Assembly (NCBI GenBank): GCA_917880885.1
Contig: OU862921.1
Span: forward strand, 52,812,508 to 52,876,507
Direction of reading: 5' to 3'
Source of the DNA: Limnephilus marmoratus
Taxonomy: Eukaryota > Arthropoda > Insecta > Trichoptera > Limnephilidae
DNA length: 64,000 bases
Shown: in pieces, positions 1-10,880 of the stretch
How positions within the stretch are numbered: position 1 is the stretch's first letter
Layout of the letters: each line of letters opens with the position of its first letter
Notes under the pieces: model-generated
Database searches by the model: none
The model's input: the letters and a program-made list of their open reading frames with translations, nothing else
What the model was told of the DNA's origin: nothing
Translations under genes and position numbers: made by a program

Positions 1-146
1 GCCAAGAACGATGATCAATAAATGCAATAAAAAATGAAGAAAGACATATTTTGTAAGAAACTAAATAAAAACGGTTAAATCTGAGCGAAGCATTTGTTAA
101 AATAAATCGACGGACTATTGCCGGAAAACAAAGGTTCGTGATACGG

Positions 147-290
147 ACACATGTGTTTTGTTTTAGGTCGATGAAAATCAGTATTAAAATATTTATACAC
201 AATGGTGTAATATGTATGGTGTAACGAATGCATGTATTTTGTTTTAGGTCGATGAAAATATTCAGTACTAAATATTTATGTATAAACAGA
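147..290. repeat. tandem duplication, about 80 bp period
   Basis: The phrase TTTTGTTTTAGGTCGATGAA occurs twice, near 156 and near 238, each followed by a similar AGTA/TAAATATTTAT stretch. This is a two-unit direct duplication with small indels. No coding potential is seen. Confidence 0.6.
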
Positions 291-317
291 AATATACATA
301 CTACTACAATACAAATC

Positions 318-1245
318 ATGAAGTCCCTGTCCGTTATGTCTTATCGCGTCCATGACTAAAAGACGTACGTGTAGGTACGTTTTTTCATCTCTTGTATCCT
401 CTAAAATGACATCAATGTAATTTGTGCCGTATCTCGTCCCCGGCTAAAAGACGTATGTGTATTTTTTTAATGCCGGTAACCCGGGTATTTATCGTAATCA
501 TAAGATCTTGTACAAACAATTAAGTAACCCGCCTCACTAGACCAAGTGTTTTCTGAGACGGGTACATGTACATAAACTTACACACACATACATATATACA
601 TACATATGTTTATACAAATACATACATATATACACTTATATGCACACAAACATACACACAGGTATTCGCATACATGTACATAATCATACATATAGATACA
701 TATCATGGAATTAATTAATTAGTATGTTATTTCATCTCACATATCCTCTAAAATGACGTCAATATAATGTTGTGTCGTATCTCACCCCTGAGTAAAAGAC
801 GTATGTGTACATTATTTCATCTCACACATCCTCTAAAATGACGTCAAAATATGTGTTGTCGTATCTTGACCAAAAGACATACGAGTCGTATCCCGACCAA
901 AAGATATACGAGTACAAGATATATGTGTACATTATTATTTCATCTCACATGTCCTTGAACATGACGTTGATATACGTTGTGTCGTATCTCGTCCCCGACT
1001 AAAAGACATATGTGTACGTTATTGCTCCTCACGTATCCTCTTTAATGAAGTCAATATTCGTTATATATATGTTGTATCTCGCCCCTGACTTAAAGACGTG
1101 TGTGCACGTTATTTCATCTCCATATCCTCTAAAATGGCGTCGACATACGTTGTGTTGCTACTCGTCCTCGACTAAAAGTCGCATGTGTACTTTATTTCAA
1201 CATTTATATCCTCTCAAACGACGTCAATACAAGTTGGGTCTGTAA
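318..1245. repeat. minisatellite, about 80-90 bp unit with TGACGTCA-like box
   Basis: At least seven diverged units are visible, near 340-450 and from about 715 to 1240. Each runs through GTATGTGTAC, TTATTTCATCTCAC, ATCCTCTAAAATGACGTCAAT, a GTTGTGTCGTATCTCG segment and CTAAAAGAC. The array is interrupted by unrelated sequence (451-714) that includes a CATA-rich microsatellite. Short open frames at 805-1002 and 1012-1245 simply run through the repeats and are not believable genes. The TGACGTCA palindrome, or a one-base variant, recurs in most units. Confidence 0.8.
562..706. repeat. CATA/ACAT-rich microsatellite tract
   Basis: An imperfect run of ACATAC, ATATAC and CACACA words lies between minisatellite units. 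It is low-complexity sequence with no gene signal. Confidence 0.7.
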
Positions 1246-1429
1246 TGATAACCCTAAATAATGAAAAAAATAATGATAAAAACAAGTATTTTAGTACTCG
1301 AGTGACTTGTCATTCCATTTTTTTTAAAATTAGGTGTAGTATTTTCGATTTGATTTCATGATCGCAAAGTTTTCAATTCTTCTTCGAGTTGGGGTTAGCT
1401 TGATTTTGTGTGAGAAGCTTTTAATTAGA

Positions 1430-1739
1430 ATTTCTCTCCAGACCTTGGTGGCGGATGCGCCTGACCACCAGATATGTGGCAGGCCGGAACAGGAAAGGCC
1501 AATTTGGAGAGAATTTTTGACCTCTTCAGCTGGTCTCTCTCGACCCATCGTCTTGCACCGCAGCGGGAAAGATGGATTCATACATCCGTCACTTCCGGAC
1601 ATACCCACCCCTGGATTCCTACCCACCCCTCATACATTTTTCCTTTCTAGAAGATCCATACACAGCATCTCCAAATATAAAATTTTGCAGGAAATTATTT
1701 TTGTCAGTGCCTCCTGTATGGCGTTAGTGTAAAAAAAGC
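1430..1739 (+). mobile_element. SINE-like element E, copy 1 (5'-truncated)
   Basis: The copy starts inside the consensus at the GGCGGATGCG region. It continues through the TTGCACCGCAG and CCCACCCCT blocks and ends with a decayed version of the shared 3' hairpin (GGAAATTATTTTTGTCAGTGCC, then CCTCCTGTATGG) and a short A tract. The first part of the family consensus is missing. Open frames on both strands here (1330-1626, 1358-1732) are incidental. Confidence 0.75.
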
Positions 1740-2490
1740 TTACTCGTAAATACGAATATTTCGAATAAGTGGGAATAGAGTGGGTGAAGTTCCCCGCGTG
1801 CAGCGAAAACTGTACTGAAGGAGTAACTTCAGGAAGAACAAAAAATAACACATTGAATGTGCCATGAGTGGAAGTACTTACCGTAAGACGGTTTCATACG
1901 GAATAAATAAACTTATCCGTTGCAAGTAGCCTGCACTTCAAAAAGTTGGCAAATTATTACTTTTCGTTATTATTAAGTTTTTTGATTGTTTAACACTCTC
2001 AATTCTTACTTGCTTATACATAATACAGAATTTCCATCGTGAAGGAAATGTGGTAGTAAGTGTAAGGACATTCTAAATAGATTGCCTGCAAGTGGCGGGC
2101 ACTCCACGTGGATTCAAATTAGTTATGTCCTAATTTTAAATATCAAATAAATACATTTTTTTATGACTTAATCTCAGCGTGATAAATCTATCGAATCGAA
2201 TAATACGAGTAATAACAACGTTTTATACTGCAAAATAACATATTACCAAAGTCTGTCCTGATCAGTATTGATTTTCCTCGACTATTTTATGTTTGAATCA
2301 CATATCGAATAATATTCTAAGTTTAAATCTAATAGGAGAGAGTATATTGCCCTTCCAAGAGTGAAAGTTACTCTCAGTATCGCTCTGGTGAAAGACAACT
2401 ATTCACAATCGAAACATGGCTTGAAATGGCTTTAGTCATGTTTTGTGACCACACCTGAACAGCAACCTTCTGTAACAGTTAAACAATGTA

Positions 2491-2553
2491 TAGTAACTTG
2501 TTACCCCATTTAATTCAATTAATTTATAGTAACTTGTTACCCCATTTAATTCG
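2491..2553. repeat. 36-bp tandem duplication
   Basis: TAGTAACTTGTTACCCCATT occurs at 2491 and again at 2527, with the flanking TTAATTC also repeated. Confidence 0.85.
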
Positions 2554-3799
2554 ATTTAAATCACTATTTGAATCTTAGCACACGGTTCTTACTACTTGCG
2601 TTGTTCACACTGGAGATAGTGGCGACACCTAGCGGGGAACGGAAGAGCGGCCACTCAATGGATTTTACGGGTGGAAGAGGCAGGATTTTCGGTTTCTCCG
2701 GCTGACATCGTGGAGGTGTTAGTTTTACTTTACCAGATACTGGTTTCTTTTAGATGTAAAGATTAGGAGTTAATATAAAATGGTCATGTCATCTGACGGA
2801 CCTAGCGCCCGACTTTCCGGAAGTTATTCTCATGATTAAGGTTAGTGCTCGTGTTTTAACACCAATGTCACATGTCACATATAATTATTTCGTTAGTTAC
2901 ATCAGCGCCCTTGAGGTGATTTTTCAAAATTACAAAATAGAAATTGCTAAAACCTTTAAGTTACACTTCTACTCCCCATTTCCTTCCCCTCCCCTCTAGT
3001 TTCAGCTGCACAACATACCCCAATAATTGGGGATGTTATAAAATCTCTGACTCAAGGCGGTCGGGAATAGTTGGGACATAAAAAATACATTATTTAATTA
3101 ACTAATTACACTATTTTTACAGATATTTCCAATTACTTTTTAGTTTTTAATTTTAAGTATATTAATCTTGAAGTATTTGAGATGTACGTCGTATAATCTA
3201 AGATGATCACGTAGATCAGATTTTGACTCTCATTCGTACATATTTCAGACTAAATATATTTTTATTTTAAATCTTTATTCATAGAATTGCTTGGACATTA
3301 TAAATGTTTAAATAAGATTAATGTCTGATGAACCCCGATTAAAAATACTATGAATATTAATTATTACCATGGAACCTCTTTGACAAAAGCTTTGGATATT
3401 TAAATTATTATAAAGAGAAGCTCAGCCATATTTTCTAACACGTGTACCAACAATATTGACAACTTTCTAACACTTGAGATTGTTAATTGGAATGAATTTG
3501 CTCATTTTTAATTAATGGCATTATAAAGTTTGGATATAAACATATTCAAACTTCATCAAAATGGGTCCTTGTTTGCCACTTGTTTCATCCTTTTTGTCAT
3601 ATCTGGTAGCTATGCTAGTATGACTAGAGTTCTACAGTCTTGGACATAGAGTTTATTAGAAGTAGGCAGTACAATGTAATGACAAAATATCTTTATATTT
3701 TTTTTTTGATAGAAAGCAGTCACTTTGTGATTTGACATATTGAATGAAATAAAACAACAACTTTGTTTTTTAACCACGATTTATTTTATTTTTTATAGT

Positions 3800-3864
3800 A
3801 CCGACCGGTTTCGCTTTAGTCAAGCATCTTCAGGGTATAAAATTAAAGAGTTTAATTTTATACC
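3800..3864 (+). repeat. dispersed-repeat end with perfect 14-bp hairpin
   Basis: ACCGGTTTCGCTTTAGTC and AGCATCTTCAGGG resemble a motif found at the ends of several insect transposable elements (recollection, not checked). It is followed at once by an inverted repeat: GGTATAAAATTAAA (3834-3847), a GAG loop, and TTTAATTTTATACC (3851-3864). The parent element is not identified. Confidence 0.45.
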
Positions 3865-5239
3865 TTAATTTTTTTATATATCTGTGAAGTACTTTAATCC
3901 CAGTGATTGAGATTACTTGAAATTTGTGCGGGAAAACTCCAATTAAGATCAAGGTCCGTCGAGATTACAAATTGCTTTATTTACGTTATCGTAAGGTTTA
4001 TAATTAATATTTAACTGGACCAGAGGTTCGTACCATAAAATAAAATCAACTAAATCAATCTAAATCAACCTGAAGCTGGGCGCACAAACACTTTGTGCAT
4101 TAGACATGAACGACGAAAAATAAAACCCTTATAATATACAACCTAACTGACAACTGTAGAGACACCTAAAAACCACCTAAAAGATACAACAACTACCATA
4201 TCTATACTAACGACATCTGTTGAAGAATGTTGAAACTATATATCTTATCGTCTATACTATATGGTTTTGTGGTGTTTATTAAGAATACGTTTACAAATGC
4301 AATGTCATTTATTAACCACTCTGATTCACATTCGATTGACAAGTGCTTGATAGGGAGAGATTATGAAGTAAGGCAATCCTGCAGAAGTAGTCATTTACAA
4401 TATCATACAGTTATAATAATAAAACCAACACCTTGTGCTCTATCTAACAAAACCGGACTTCTAGGTTGTTGAGCGAAAATTAACCTTATTTCGGTAAACG
4501 GACAATTTTATCGCTTTATCTTTTCATCGTTCTTTACCCTCCCCGCCTATTTCTATTTCAACATGGATGGCATTGTTCCTCTGTTTCCGCTCAGAAGTAA
4601 TGATGACATCACATAAAAATAAATACATTAATGAATATTGAGGAATTTAATGTACGAGAGAATTTTGTAATCATCGTACAGAGTATGCGAAATTAAACAT
4701 TTAAAAAGGGATCGGTGCAATTCCAGTGCTGAAAAATGCAAAAGTGCATTATTTATTTCCAATCCCCATCCATTTGTTGATTTCGCAATGCACATCCAAA
4801 AAGTGTACGTTACCAATAAATAATGAAAACATAGCTCACCACTAATGGCAGCACCGCAGTGTTATCGAATTATCACCGTGGGGATGAAGAGGGGGAGGGG
4901 GGGTACAGTGGATTCGGATGGGGACAGTTTTATCATCCACCTTTTGTTATCAATCATCGTTGTTATGTGAACGATTTATTTTTCGTGATTGCCACTTCAT
5001 TCCGTTTTTTGTTTTGCGTCGAAAGTAAAAATAATGGAGAAAAAATGTAAAAGGTATGTTTTTTTGTGAAATTTGTTTGGATCAAATAGTACTTATGTTG
5101 GCTTTAACGTTTCAATACCAAATTATTGTTTTTTTACTGTTTATGCATATCAATCAAATAGGCAATCTTTTGTAAACATTTAAAAAATAATAATTGAAAC
5201 CAATAAAATAGTGATATTATTTTTAAGCACTCAGTATAG

Positions 5240-5465
5240 TACATTTTTGTAGTTAGATTATTAGGTTACCATTTTTCCTAATAAGTATTTTGTTAAATGC
5301 CGCATAAAAATGTATTCTTGCAGGAAAATGTAAGCACCTTTCCATTATATTATTACGTTAACGTCTGTCGTACACAATCCACGCGCTGGCTACAAACATA
5401 AGTGCTGGCATCTCACGAATGCAAAGAGAAGTTTTCTGGCAAATTTATTTACCTGCGGCTGCGGT
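5240..5465 (-). repeat. dispersed repeat F, copy 1
   Basis: The reverse complement matches 9425-9645 over about 220 bp. Shared words include TACGACAGAC, ATAATATAATGGAAAGGTGC, AAGAATACATTTTT and GGCATTTAACAAAAT. No coding potential or termini are recognised, and the family is not identified. Confidence 0.65.
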
Positions 5466-5511
5466 AGCGATTTATAAATGCTAGTTAATAATTACTAAAT
5501 AATGCTATTTG

Positions 5512-6126
5512 GACCGGTCAAGGAACGAGGTGTAGAGTGCGTGAGCAGGTACCTAAGCGATTCCTTCAGAAACTACTTTAGGGTGCTTAGGGTGTGAACA
5601 TACCAAAAGTTCTGGCGTCTAGGTGGTAAGCTAGGGGGGAAGGTAGGGGGAAAGGTCCCAATTTTCGGGTTTCCACTTATGTCTCAAAAAATGGTGCGTT
5701 GCAGGGAAAAATTATCTTAGAAAAAGAAAGCTCATAAAATTATCTACAACTTTTATTCTATACATAATTTTCGTAATGAGTATTACGGCTGGGTAGCCGT
5801 GAATATTTTAGACGATATGAAGGAATGTTTGATGAAAAACGTTTGGTAAAATGATTTTTTTCGAAAATATCTACATTTGTGGAGCGTGTAGCTCAAAAAC
5901 GGTTGGGAATTTAAAAATTACGTAAAGAATAAAAGTTGTAGATAATTTTATGAGTTTTCATTTTTCTAAGATAATTTTTCCTTACAACATTTTTACCTAG
6001 CCTACCACCCAGACGTCAGGACTTTTGGTATGTTCACACCTAAGCACCCTCAACAAGTTTTGAAGGAATCGCTTAGGTACCTGCTTATGGACTCTACACC
6101 TCCTATTGGACCATTAATTGACCGGA
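5512..6126. mobile_element. foldback element with long inverted arms
   Basis: The left arm (about 5512-5774) and the right arm (about 5915-6126) are inverted copies of each other. Both run from the outside inward through CCGGTCAA, GAGGTGTAGAG, AGCAGGTACCTAAGCGATTC, GGTGCTTAGG, GTGAACATACCAAAAG and ATTATCTTAGAAAAA to TCTACAACTTTTATTCT. The left arm holds an extra segment of about 60 bp rich in G. The central 140 bp is unique. No transposase is present. A transcript through it would form a long hairpin. Target duplications are not clear. Confidence 0.8.
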
Positions 6127-6602
6127 CTAATGATACTAACCCTCACCATTTTAAATAAACTCTTAATCAGGCTAGCGATAGTATTGACAAAATATTACCT
6201 AACAAATAAAATAATGTAAATTATTGTGTTCCGGTATAAAATTCAGATATTTGGAATATAATCAAGATTCAGACGTATTTGTTGTTAAACTATACAGTTT
6301 GATGGACGTAACTGTTAAAATTTAATCAGCTGTTCAATGTTGGTATCCGGTGCCATCATTTGCTAATATATATATATTTTTAATAAATAAAAAATCATTC
6401 ATGTGCCGTCACTGGTCACTCAAGCTGAGTTACTTTCTAGCACCTTACAGCGACACCAACAATTCAACACTCACTGATTTTGTTAAAGTTTTTAGGTGAA
6501 AAAAAAAATTAAAAGTCATGGGAGACCAATATGCCTTACATATGTTTTTCTTCAAATGAGCTCAAAATAGCTGGTTAAAATAAGGTAAGTACGTCTCCTT
6601 AA

Positions 6603-7315
6603 GAGCGTTTAACCAGCCAGCGGACGAAAATCCACATTTCGTCGAAAGTTGTTCTTACGATCGTGCAGGGCGGTTACAATGAGAAAGATTAATTATTCTC
6701 CGTACCAGCTTCTTTAAATTATAACTAAATATCGAATTTATTTCAATCCAAATTAGCTTTAATTTATACCTTCATCCAAAAATGCTGAAAGGCGTGATGA
6801 TAAAACTATTAAAATAGTGTACTTTTTGTAGTTATTTTTTGATTATAAGTATTTATCATTTTTCAATAATGTCTAAATTTAATAAGAATGTTAAAAAAAT
6901 CTAAAATATATTAGTTTGTAAGTGCGCAAATAAATACACAAATGGACCAATTTTCGTCAAGAAACACATGTACGTACATATTTTTTAATGATTTTATTGA
7001 AACTAAAATTAAAATTCTAATACATAACTCTGCTAGATAATGTATTGATTTATTTTACTGCATGATTACATTATTTGAAATAGGTGTGGTATAATACAAA
7101 AACTTTTTTGAAAATTTAACAAATCTGCCAACGACCTATGGAATAACCTTATTATACTAAAAATTAAAAAAATATCTAAAAATTTATTACATGCGAATGC
7201 TAGATAAAAGAACAATCTTTCGAAATCCATTTATATTTTTTTGTGGAAAATAGTCAATACGTCTAAAAACTTTTTTGAAAATGACGTATTTCCGGCTTTC
7301 TCTGGTAATGCCCTC
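6603..7315 (+). mobile_element. TTAA-flanked MITE, copy 1 of 3
   Basis: The 713-bp element is flanked by TTAA on both sides (6599-6602 and 7316-7319). Its ends are imperfect inverted repeats: GAGCGTTTAACCAG at the left and the complement of GAGGGCATTACCAG at the right. Two further near-full copies lie at 36149-36876 and 37453-38164. It is non-coding and strongly AT-rich inside. The TTAA duplication favours mobilisation by a piggyBac-type transposase. A TTA/TAA duplication with a PIF/Harbinger-type enzyme is the alternative. Confidence 0.85.
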
Positions 7316-7814
7316 TTAACCCCTTTGTATTATTGTGAAACACTACTTCATTCCCAACTAGCACTTGTTTATAAACACGGCAGACTACGCTGAGTACTCA
7401 GTTCGTAGTATGGTAGTACGGTACTAGAGAAGTATAGGACCGGGAGGGAAGTGGCAGGTCCGCCTCTAACGATATGTGACTCCCTACCCCACATTTTCCG
7501 CCATAACTCGATACAGATAACTGGGAAATTGATTCGGAATTAAAACGTTGGTGGGAAAGGCCGCATATGGCTCACTTCGCAGGAGAGTGCATGTATCGAG
7601 TATCACGGTCCTGAACGGATAATTGATGATAGCTGCGAAATTGATAATACGAACAATAAACACGCAAGCAAATCTAAATTTAGAAAGCTCACATCAGCTT
7701 ATGCAAATAAGGCAGCATTTTAGTATCCAAACTTTTAGATTTCAGGATATTGATGAATCTTTTCATGGTCAATAATACCTATTATCGTAATTGATTTTTG
7801 GGGTGTTATACCGT

Positions 7815-8444
7815 GTAAACCACATCTGAGACTTGGGTAACTAAGACAAATGAGCGAGCACTGGATGTTTTTGAAAGGAATATTTTGAGGCGTATCTTCG
7901 GACCGGTTTCAGAAAATGGATTATGGCGCAGACGTTATAACAATGAGCTATATTAGTTTTTTTTTTATGAAAGAAAGACAAATATTCCCGGGTTACGAAT
8001 AACCCGACAATATTTGAAAATCTCCTACTACCACCACAGTAAGCCGAAAATGTTTTTTGAGTCGTGATGGAGGACTTAGCCAGCCGAGGAATCGAACACG
8101 GGACGCCTGGGTGGGACCCAAACGCGATGCCCACTCAACCACTGACCGGTCATACTCTGTTTAAGGATCTAAACATCATAAAATTTATAAAACTGGGAAG
8201 ACTTCGGTGGCTGGGTCATGTAGAGAGAATGACCGAGCATCAAGCACCAAAGTTCCTGCTGAACTCAAGACCGATAGGGCGAAGGAGCCTAGGAAGACTA
8301 TGTTTAAGGTGGAGCGACAACGTCCTCAAAGATATATCCACCTTGGAGATTGAAAACAATAGACAGCTGGCACAAAATCGTGATGCGTGGAGGAAGACTC
8401 TTGAGGAAGCCAAGACCCACCAGGGGTTGTGGAGCCAAGAGTGA
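7815..8444 (+). pseudogene. RTE-like reverse transcriptase, C-terminal part, interrupted
   Basis: The frame before the SINE reads ETW..ALDVFERNILRRIFGP and then YNNELY. After the SINE (from about 8153) it reads LFKDLNIIKFIKLGRLRWLGHVERM and continues to a stop after 8444. The order VFERxxLRRIFGP, YNxELY, IKxxRLxWxGHVxRM, then a RDAWRKTLEEAK-like end, is the usual C-terminus of RTE/BovB-type ORFs downstream of the polymerase palm. The YADD palm and the endonuclease are absent. The first 29 codons of the open frame from 8064 belong to the SINE and are not LINE protein. This is a non-functional fragment. Confidence 0.8.
7955..8150 (-). mobile_element. tRNA-derived SINE L, copy 1
   Basis: On the minus strand the copy begins with a tRNA-like head, with an A-box-like GGTTGAGTGGGC and a B-box-like GTGTTCGATTCC. 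A body with ACTGTGGTGGTAGTAGGAG follows, ending in TTTGTCTTTCTTTCAT and an A tract. A second copy lies at 44578-44765. It is inserted into an RTE LINE reading frame. Confidence 0.8.
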
Positions 8445-8502
8445 TGATGATGATTAAACCATGTAAACATAACATCTGCCCTGATGATGGGAACTGAAAC
8501 GA

Positions 8503-8993
8503 TGTTTTTTTACATTGTGTAGCTCCACCCAGGAGGCCCTGAAGAAAACCATTTCCCTTGGGGCCTGTGTAATCGTTGAGGATGCTCTGCTAAGGAGTTT
8601 TTAGGAAGAGAAGGAGAGGAAGTTCTGGGAAGGAAAACGGTATGAGGGGAGGATAGGAATCAGGGGGTCAGTATGTCCAGGAGTGATGGACGAATCTATT
8701 CATCCCACGTGTGCACGTGCACGGAGGTGTTAAGTGAGAGTCCTGCTGGAGAGGTCAAAAGGTCTCCACTCACCAGAGTCTCCCGATCCGTCCTGCCTCA
8801 CAGTTGGTTAGCAGACGCATATGCCTTAACAACAAACAATGACTAACCCCACTCCATTAACCCGGGCACCCCCGCTATGTCACCAAACCAACAATCCAAC
8901 TTGGGGTGACCTAGGGCAGAGGTGTCGGTTATCCAATAAACGGTTTCCGAGGCGGCGGTACCCAAACTCGTCTCTCAAATTGAGATAAATAGA
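8503..8993 (-). mobile_element. SINE-like element E, copy 2
   Basis: A near full-length minus-strand copy. Poly-T and a decayed 3' hairpin (AGGCCCTGAAG / CTTGGGGCCT) lie at the low-coordinate end. The 5' end, with ACCGCCGCCTCGG and the TAACCGACACCTCTGCC region, is near 8990. It lies between two RTE 3' ends. Confidence 0.8.
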
Positions 8994-8999
8994 TAAAAA

Positions 9000-9425
9000 A
9001 ATTATTAGAACGGCCTTGACCTATGGATGAGAGGTGGAAACACTGACAGCAAAGTCAGCGGAACAGCTGGACACCTTCGAAAGAAAAGTACTTCGAAGAA
9101 TCTTAGGAGCGGTGCGAGAGGCAGAGGCATGGAGAATCTGCCATAATAATGAACTCTATGGTATTTACCAAGCTCCCAGACTCTCCACCCATTTAAGGCT
9201 CCAAAAATTAAGATGGGCCGGACATTTGCACCGAATGCCAAGTACCGAAGAAGCTCCAAACAGAACACTCGGGAGGTAAACGAAAGGCGGGCACACCTAG
9301 ACTGAGATGGCAGGATGATGTCAGGAAGGATGCAAGAGGACTACTCCATGTCGCAGATTGGAAGACTTATTTTGAAGAAGGCCAAGGTACGAAATGGGCT
9401 GTAGCGCCATTGAAGAAGAAGAAGA
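9000..9425 (+). pseudogene. RTE-like reverse transcriptase C-terminal fragment, copy 2
   Basis: The reading frame gives ALTYG, an in-frame TGA, then ETLTAKSAEQLDTFERKVLRR and RICHNNELYGIY. LRLQKLRWAGHLHRMP follows, up to a stop at 9279. A frame change then gives KAGTPRLRWQDDVRKDARGL and DWKTYFEEGQGTKWAV. This is the same C-terminal architecture as the copy at 7.8-8.4 kb but a different subfamily. It ends in a GAA microsatellite (GAAGAAGAAGAAGAT, about 9411-9425). One in-frame stop and one frameshift are visible, and the palm domain is missing. Confidence 0.8.
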
Positions 9426-9645
9426 TAAATTTGCAAGAAAACTTCACTTTAAATACGAGAGATAACATCACCTCCGATTCTAGCTAGCGCATGGAGTGTA
9501 TACGACAGACATAAATGTGATAATATAATGGAAAGGTGCTCCTTTCTCAAGGTTTTCCATCAAGAATACATTTTTGGTGGCATTTAACAAAATGCTTTTT
9601 AGGAAAAACTGGCAAACTAATAATAATCTATTATAGCGTATCTGG
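9425..9645 (+). repeat. dispersed repeat F, copy 2
   Basis: Inverted relative to copy 1 at 5240-5465 and alignable over about 220 bp with moderate divergence. It begins right after the GAA tail of the RTE fragment. Confidence 0.65.
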
Positions 9646-10167
9646 CTTGATGATAGAAACTGTAAAGATGTCAAAACGTTAGCTAAAGAATGGGGAAGCG
9701 CATCATAACATAATACCTCAAAAATGTGCTCTCATGTGGAAGTAAGTAAAAAAAAAAGTTAAAAATTTTAATAATTTTAAAAGTATATTTTGGATTTACT
9801 GCTTTTATGGGTCTTAAGTGTAAATTTAATAAGTAAATATTACATTTTGCCTATTTAGCCTTTTAATGAGTTATATATAACTAAGGCTGTTGGGGTAATA
9901 ACAGTCGCAGGATAATGCCATCACCACTCCATTACGCATTACTTGCTAATAGGTAGCAAGGTCATAATGCAGCGGACATTAAAATAATGCTCATCCCCCA
10001 CAAGCCAAATTGTAAATTATCTTGAAAATAAACTGGCGTGGTACGGAATACAGAGGTGCTTAAAAAAAGAATGAAAAATGTTTTCATTTTACTGTTAGAA
10101 ATTAAAATTCACACTTATAGCTTGGTCAAATTTTGATGAAGCATTGAATTATTTAGGAAACTTTAAC

Positions 10168-10345
10168 GATACCGCCGTTCCGGAAACCATTTATTGGATA
10201 ACCAACACCACTGCCATAGGTACCCAACTCTCAAAACTTTTTCCTTTCCAGCACATCCCTCCTTCCTTTCCTCAAAATTCCCTCCACAAAACCTTCCCAA
10301 AGATGCCTTGAGAGGAATTATTTTTCTCAGACCCTTTTGTGTTAA
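10168..10345 (+). mobile_element. SINE-like element E, copy 3 (internal deletion)
   Basis: The 5' block (CCGCCGTTCCGG, then ACCATTTATTGGATAACCAA and CACTGCCATAGG) is joined directly to the 3' block (TTTTTCCTTTCCAG to GATGCCTTGAGAGGAATTA and CTCAGACCC). The middle of the consensus is missing. Confidence 0.7.
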
Positions 10346-10411
10346 AATAACGAAAAAATTTATTTCAAAAAATCGAAAAGTGAATTTAAAAATGAAAAAT
10401 AAATCTATCTA

Positions 10412-10880
10412 TCTATATAGATAAAAATGAATCGCCAAAATGTATGTATCCGCAAAACTTCCGAACGCTTTTTTTGTATTTGTTATTGTTAGAACAGTGT
10501 TTGTATAAAACTAATATTGAGCTCTGGTATTATGAAATTTGTATTAAAAAATTGCAGTACATGGCAGGTGAGTTGTTTGAAAAATGAATGTACCGGGACT
10601 GAATGTAAGGAATGCGAGAAGGGAGAGGGGGGAGGGGAACTTGGGGAGGGGGTTCGCGGGAAGGGGGGGAACCTGGGAGAGGGGGAGGGTAATTCGGAAG
10701 GAGAGTTCGGGGGGCGGGGGAGGGTTGGGGAGTGGAGTGGGGAGAAGGAAGGTGGAGGAATCGGAGTGGGAACGCGAGACGTGAAGGGGACGCTAGAGAG
10801 GAACAGGATAAATGGGAAAGGACACGCAGGAAGAAACAATTTCTTTAATAAATGGCATAGCAACGCATGCCGGAAACTAG
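10412..10880 (+). mobile_element. non-autonomous Helitron H, copy 1, with G-rich core
   Basis: The left end TCTATATAGATAAAAATGAA after an A resembles insect Helitron 5' termini. The right end GCAACGCATGCCGGAAACTAG carries the CTAG 3' terminus, although the next base is G rather than the expected T. The middle (about 10610-10750) is a purine-rich, G-run-rich tract on the plus strand. Related sequence with the same order of parts lies at about 51680-52004. Open frames on either strand here follow the biased composition. Confidence 0.55.

Larger units (their letters stand above)
1740..5239. other. AT-rich sequence without a recognisable gene
   Basis: I see no supported coding region. Items inside are a 36-bp tandem duplication (2491-2553), a fragment of the CAGCGCCCTTGAGGTGATTT LINE tail near 2901-2925, and a repeat-like motif with a perfect hairpin at 3800-3864. 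Open frames at 4227-4472, 4628-4816 and 4859-5050 show no family signature and have composition like the surroundings. Confidence 0.6.
7800..8455 (+). mobile_element. RTE-type LINE 3' end, copy 1, split by a SINE
   Basis: Two segments of one LINE (about 7800-7952 and 8151-8455) flank a minus-strand tRNA-derived SINE. The element ends in a GATGATGATGATT microsatellite tail, as usual for RTE-clade elements. Only the last part of the reverse-transcriptase ORF is present, so the copy is strongly 5'-truncated. A short ATA/ATAT target duplication around the SINE is plausible. Confidence 0.75.

Noticed and set aside
7320..7800. Possible promoter or exon in mixed-composition sequence between the MITE and the RTE fragment
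   Set aside because: No open frame of useful length and no recognisable core-promoter spacing.
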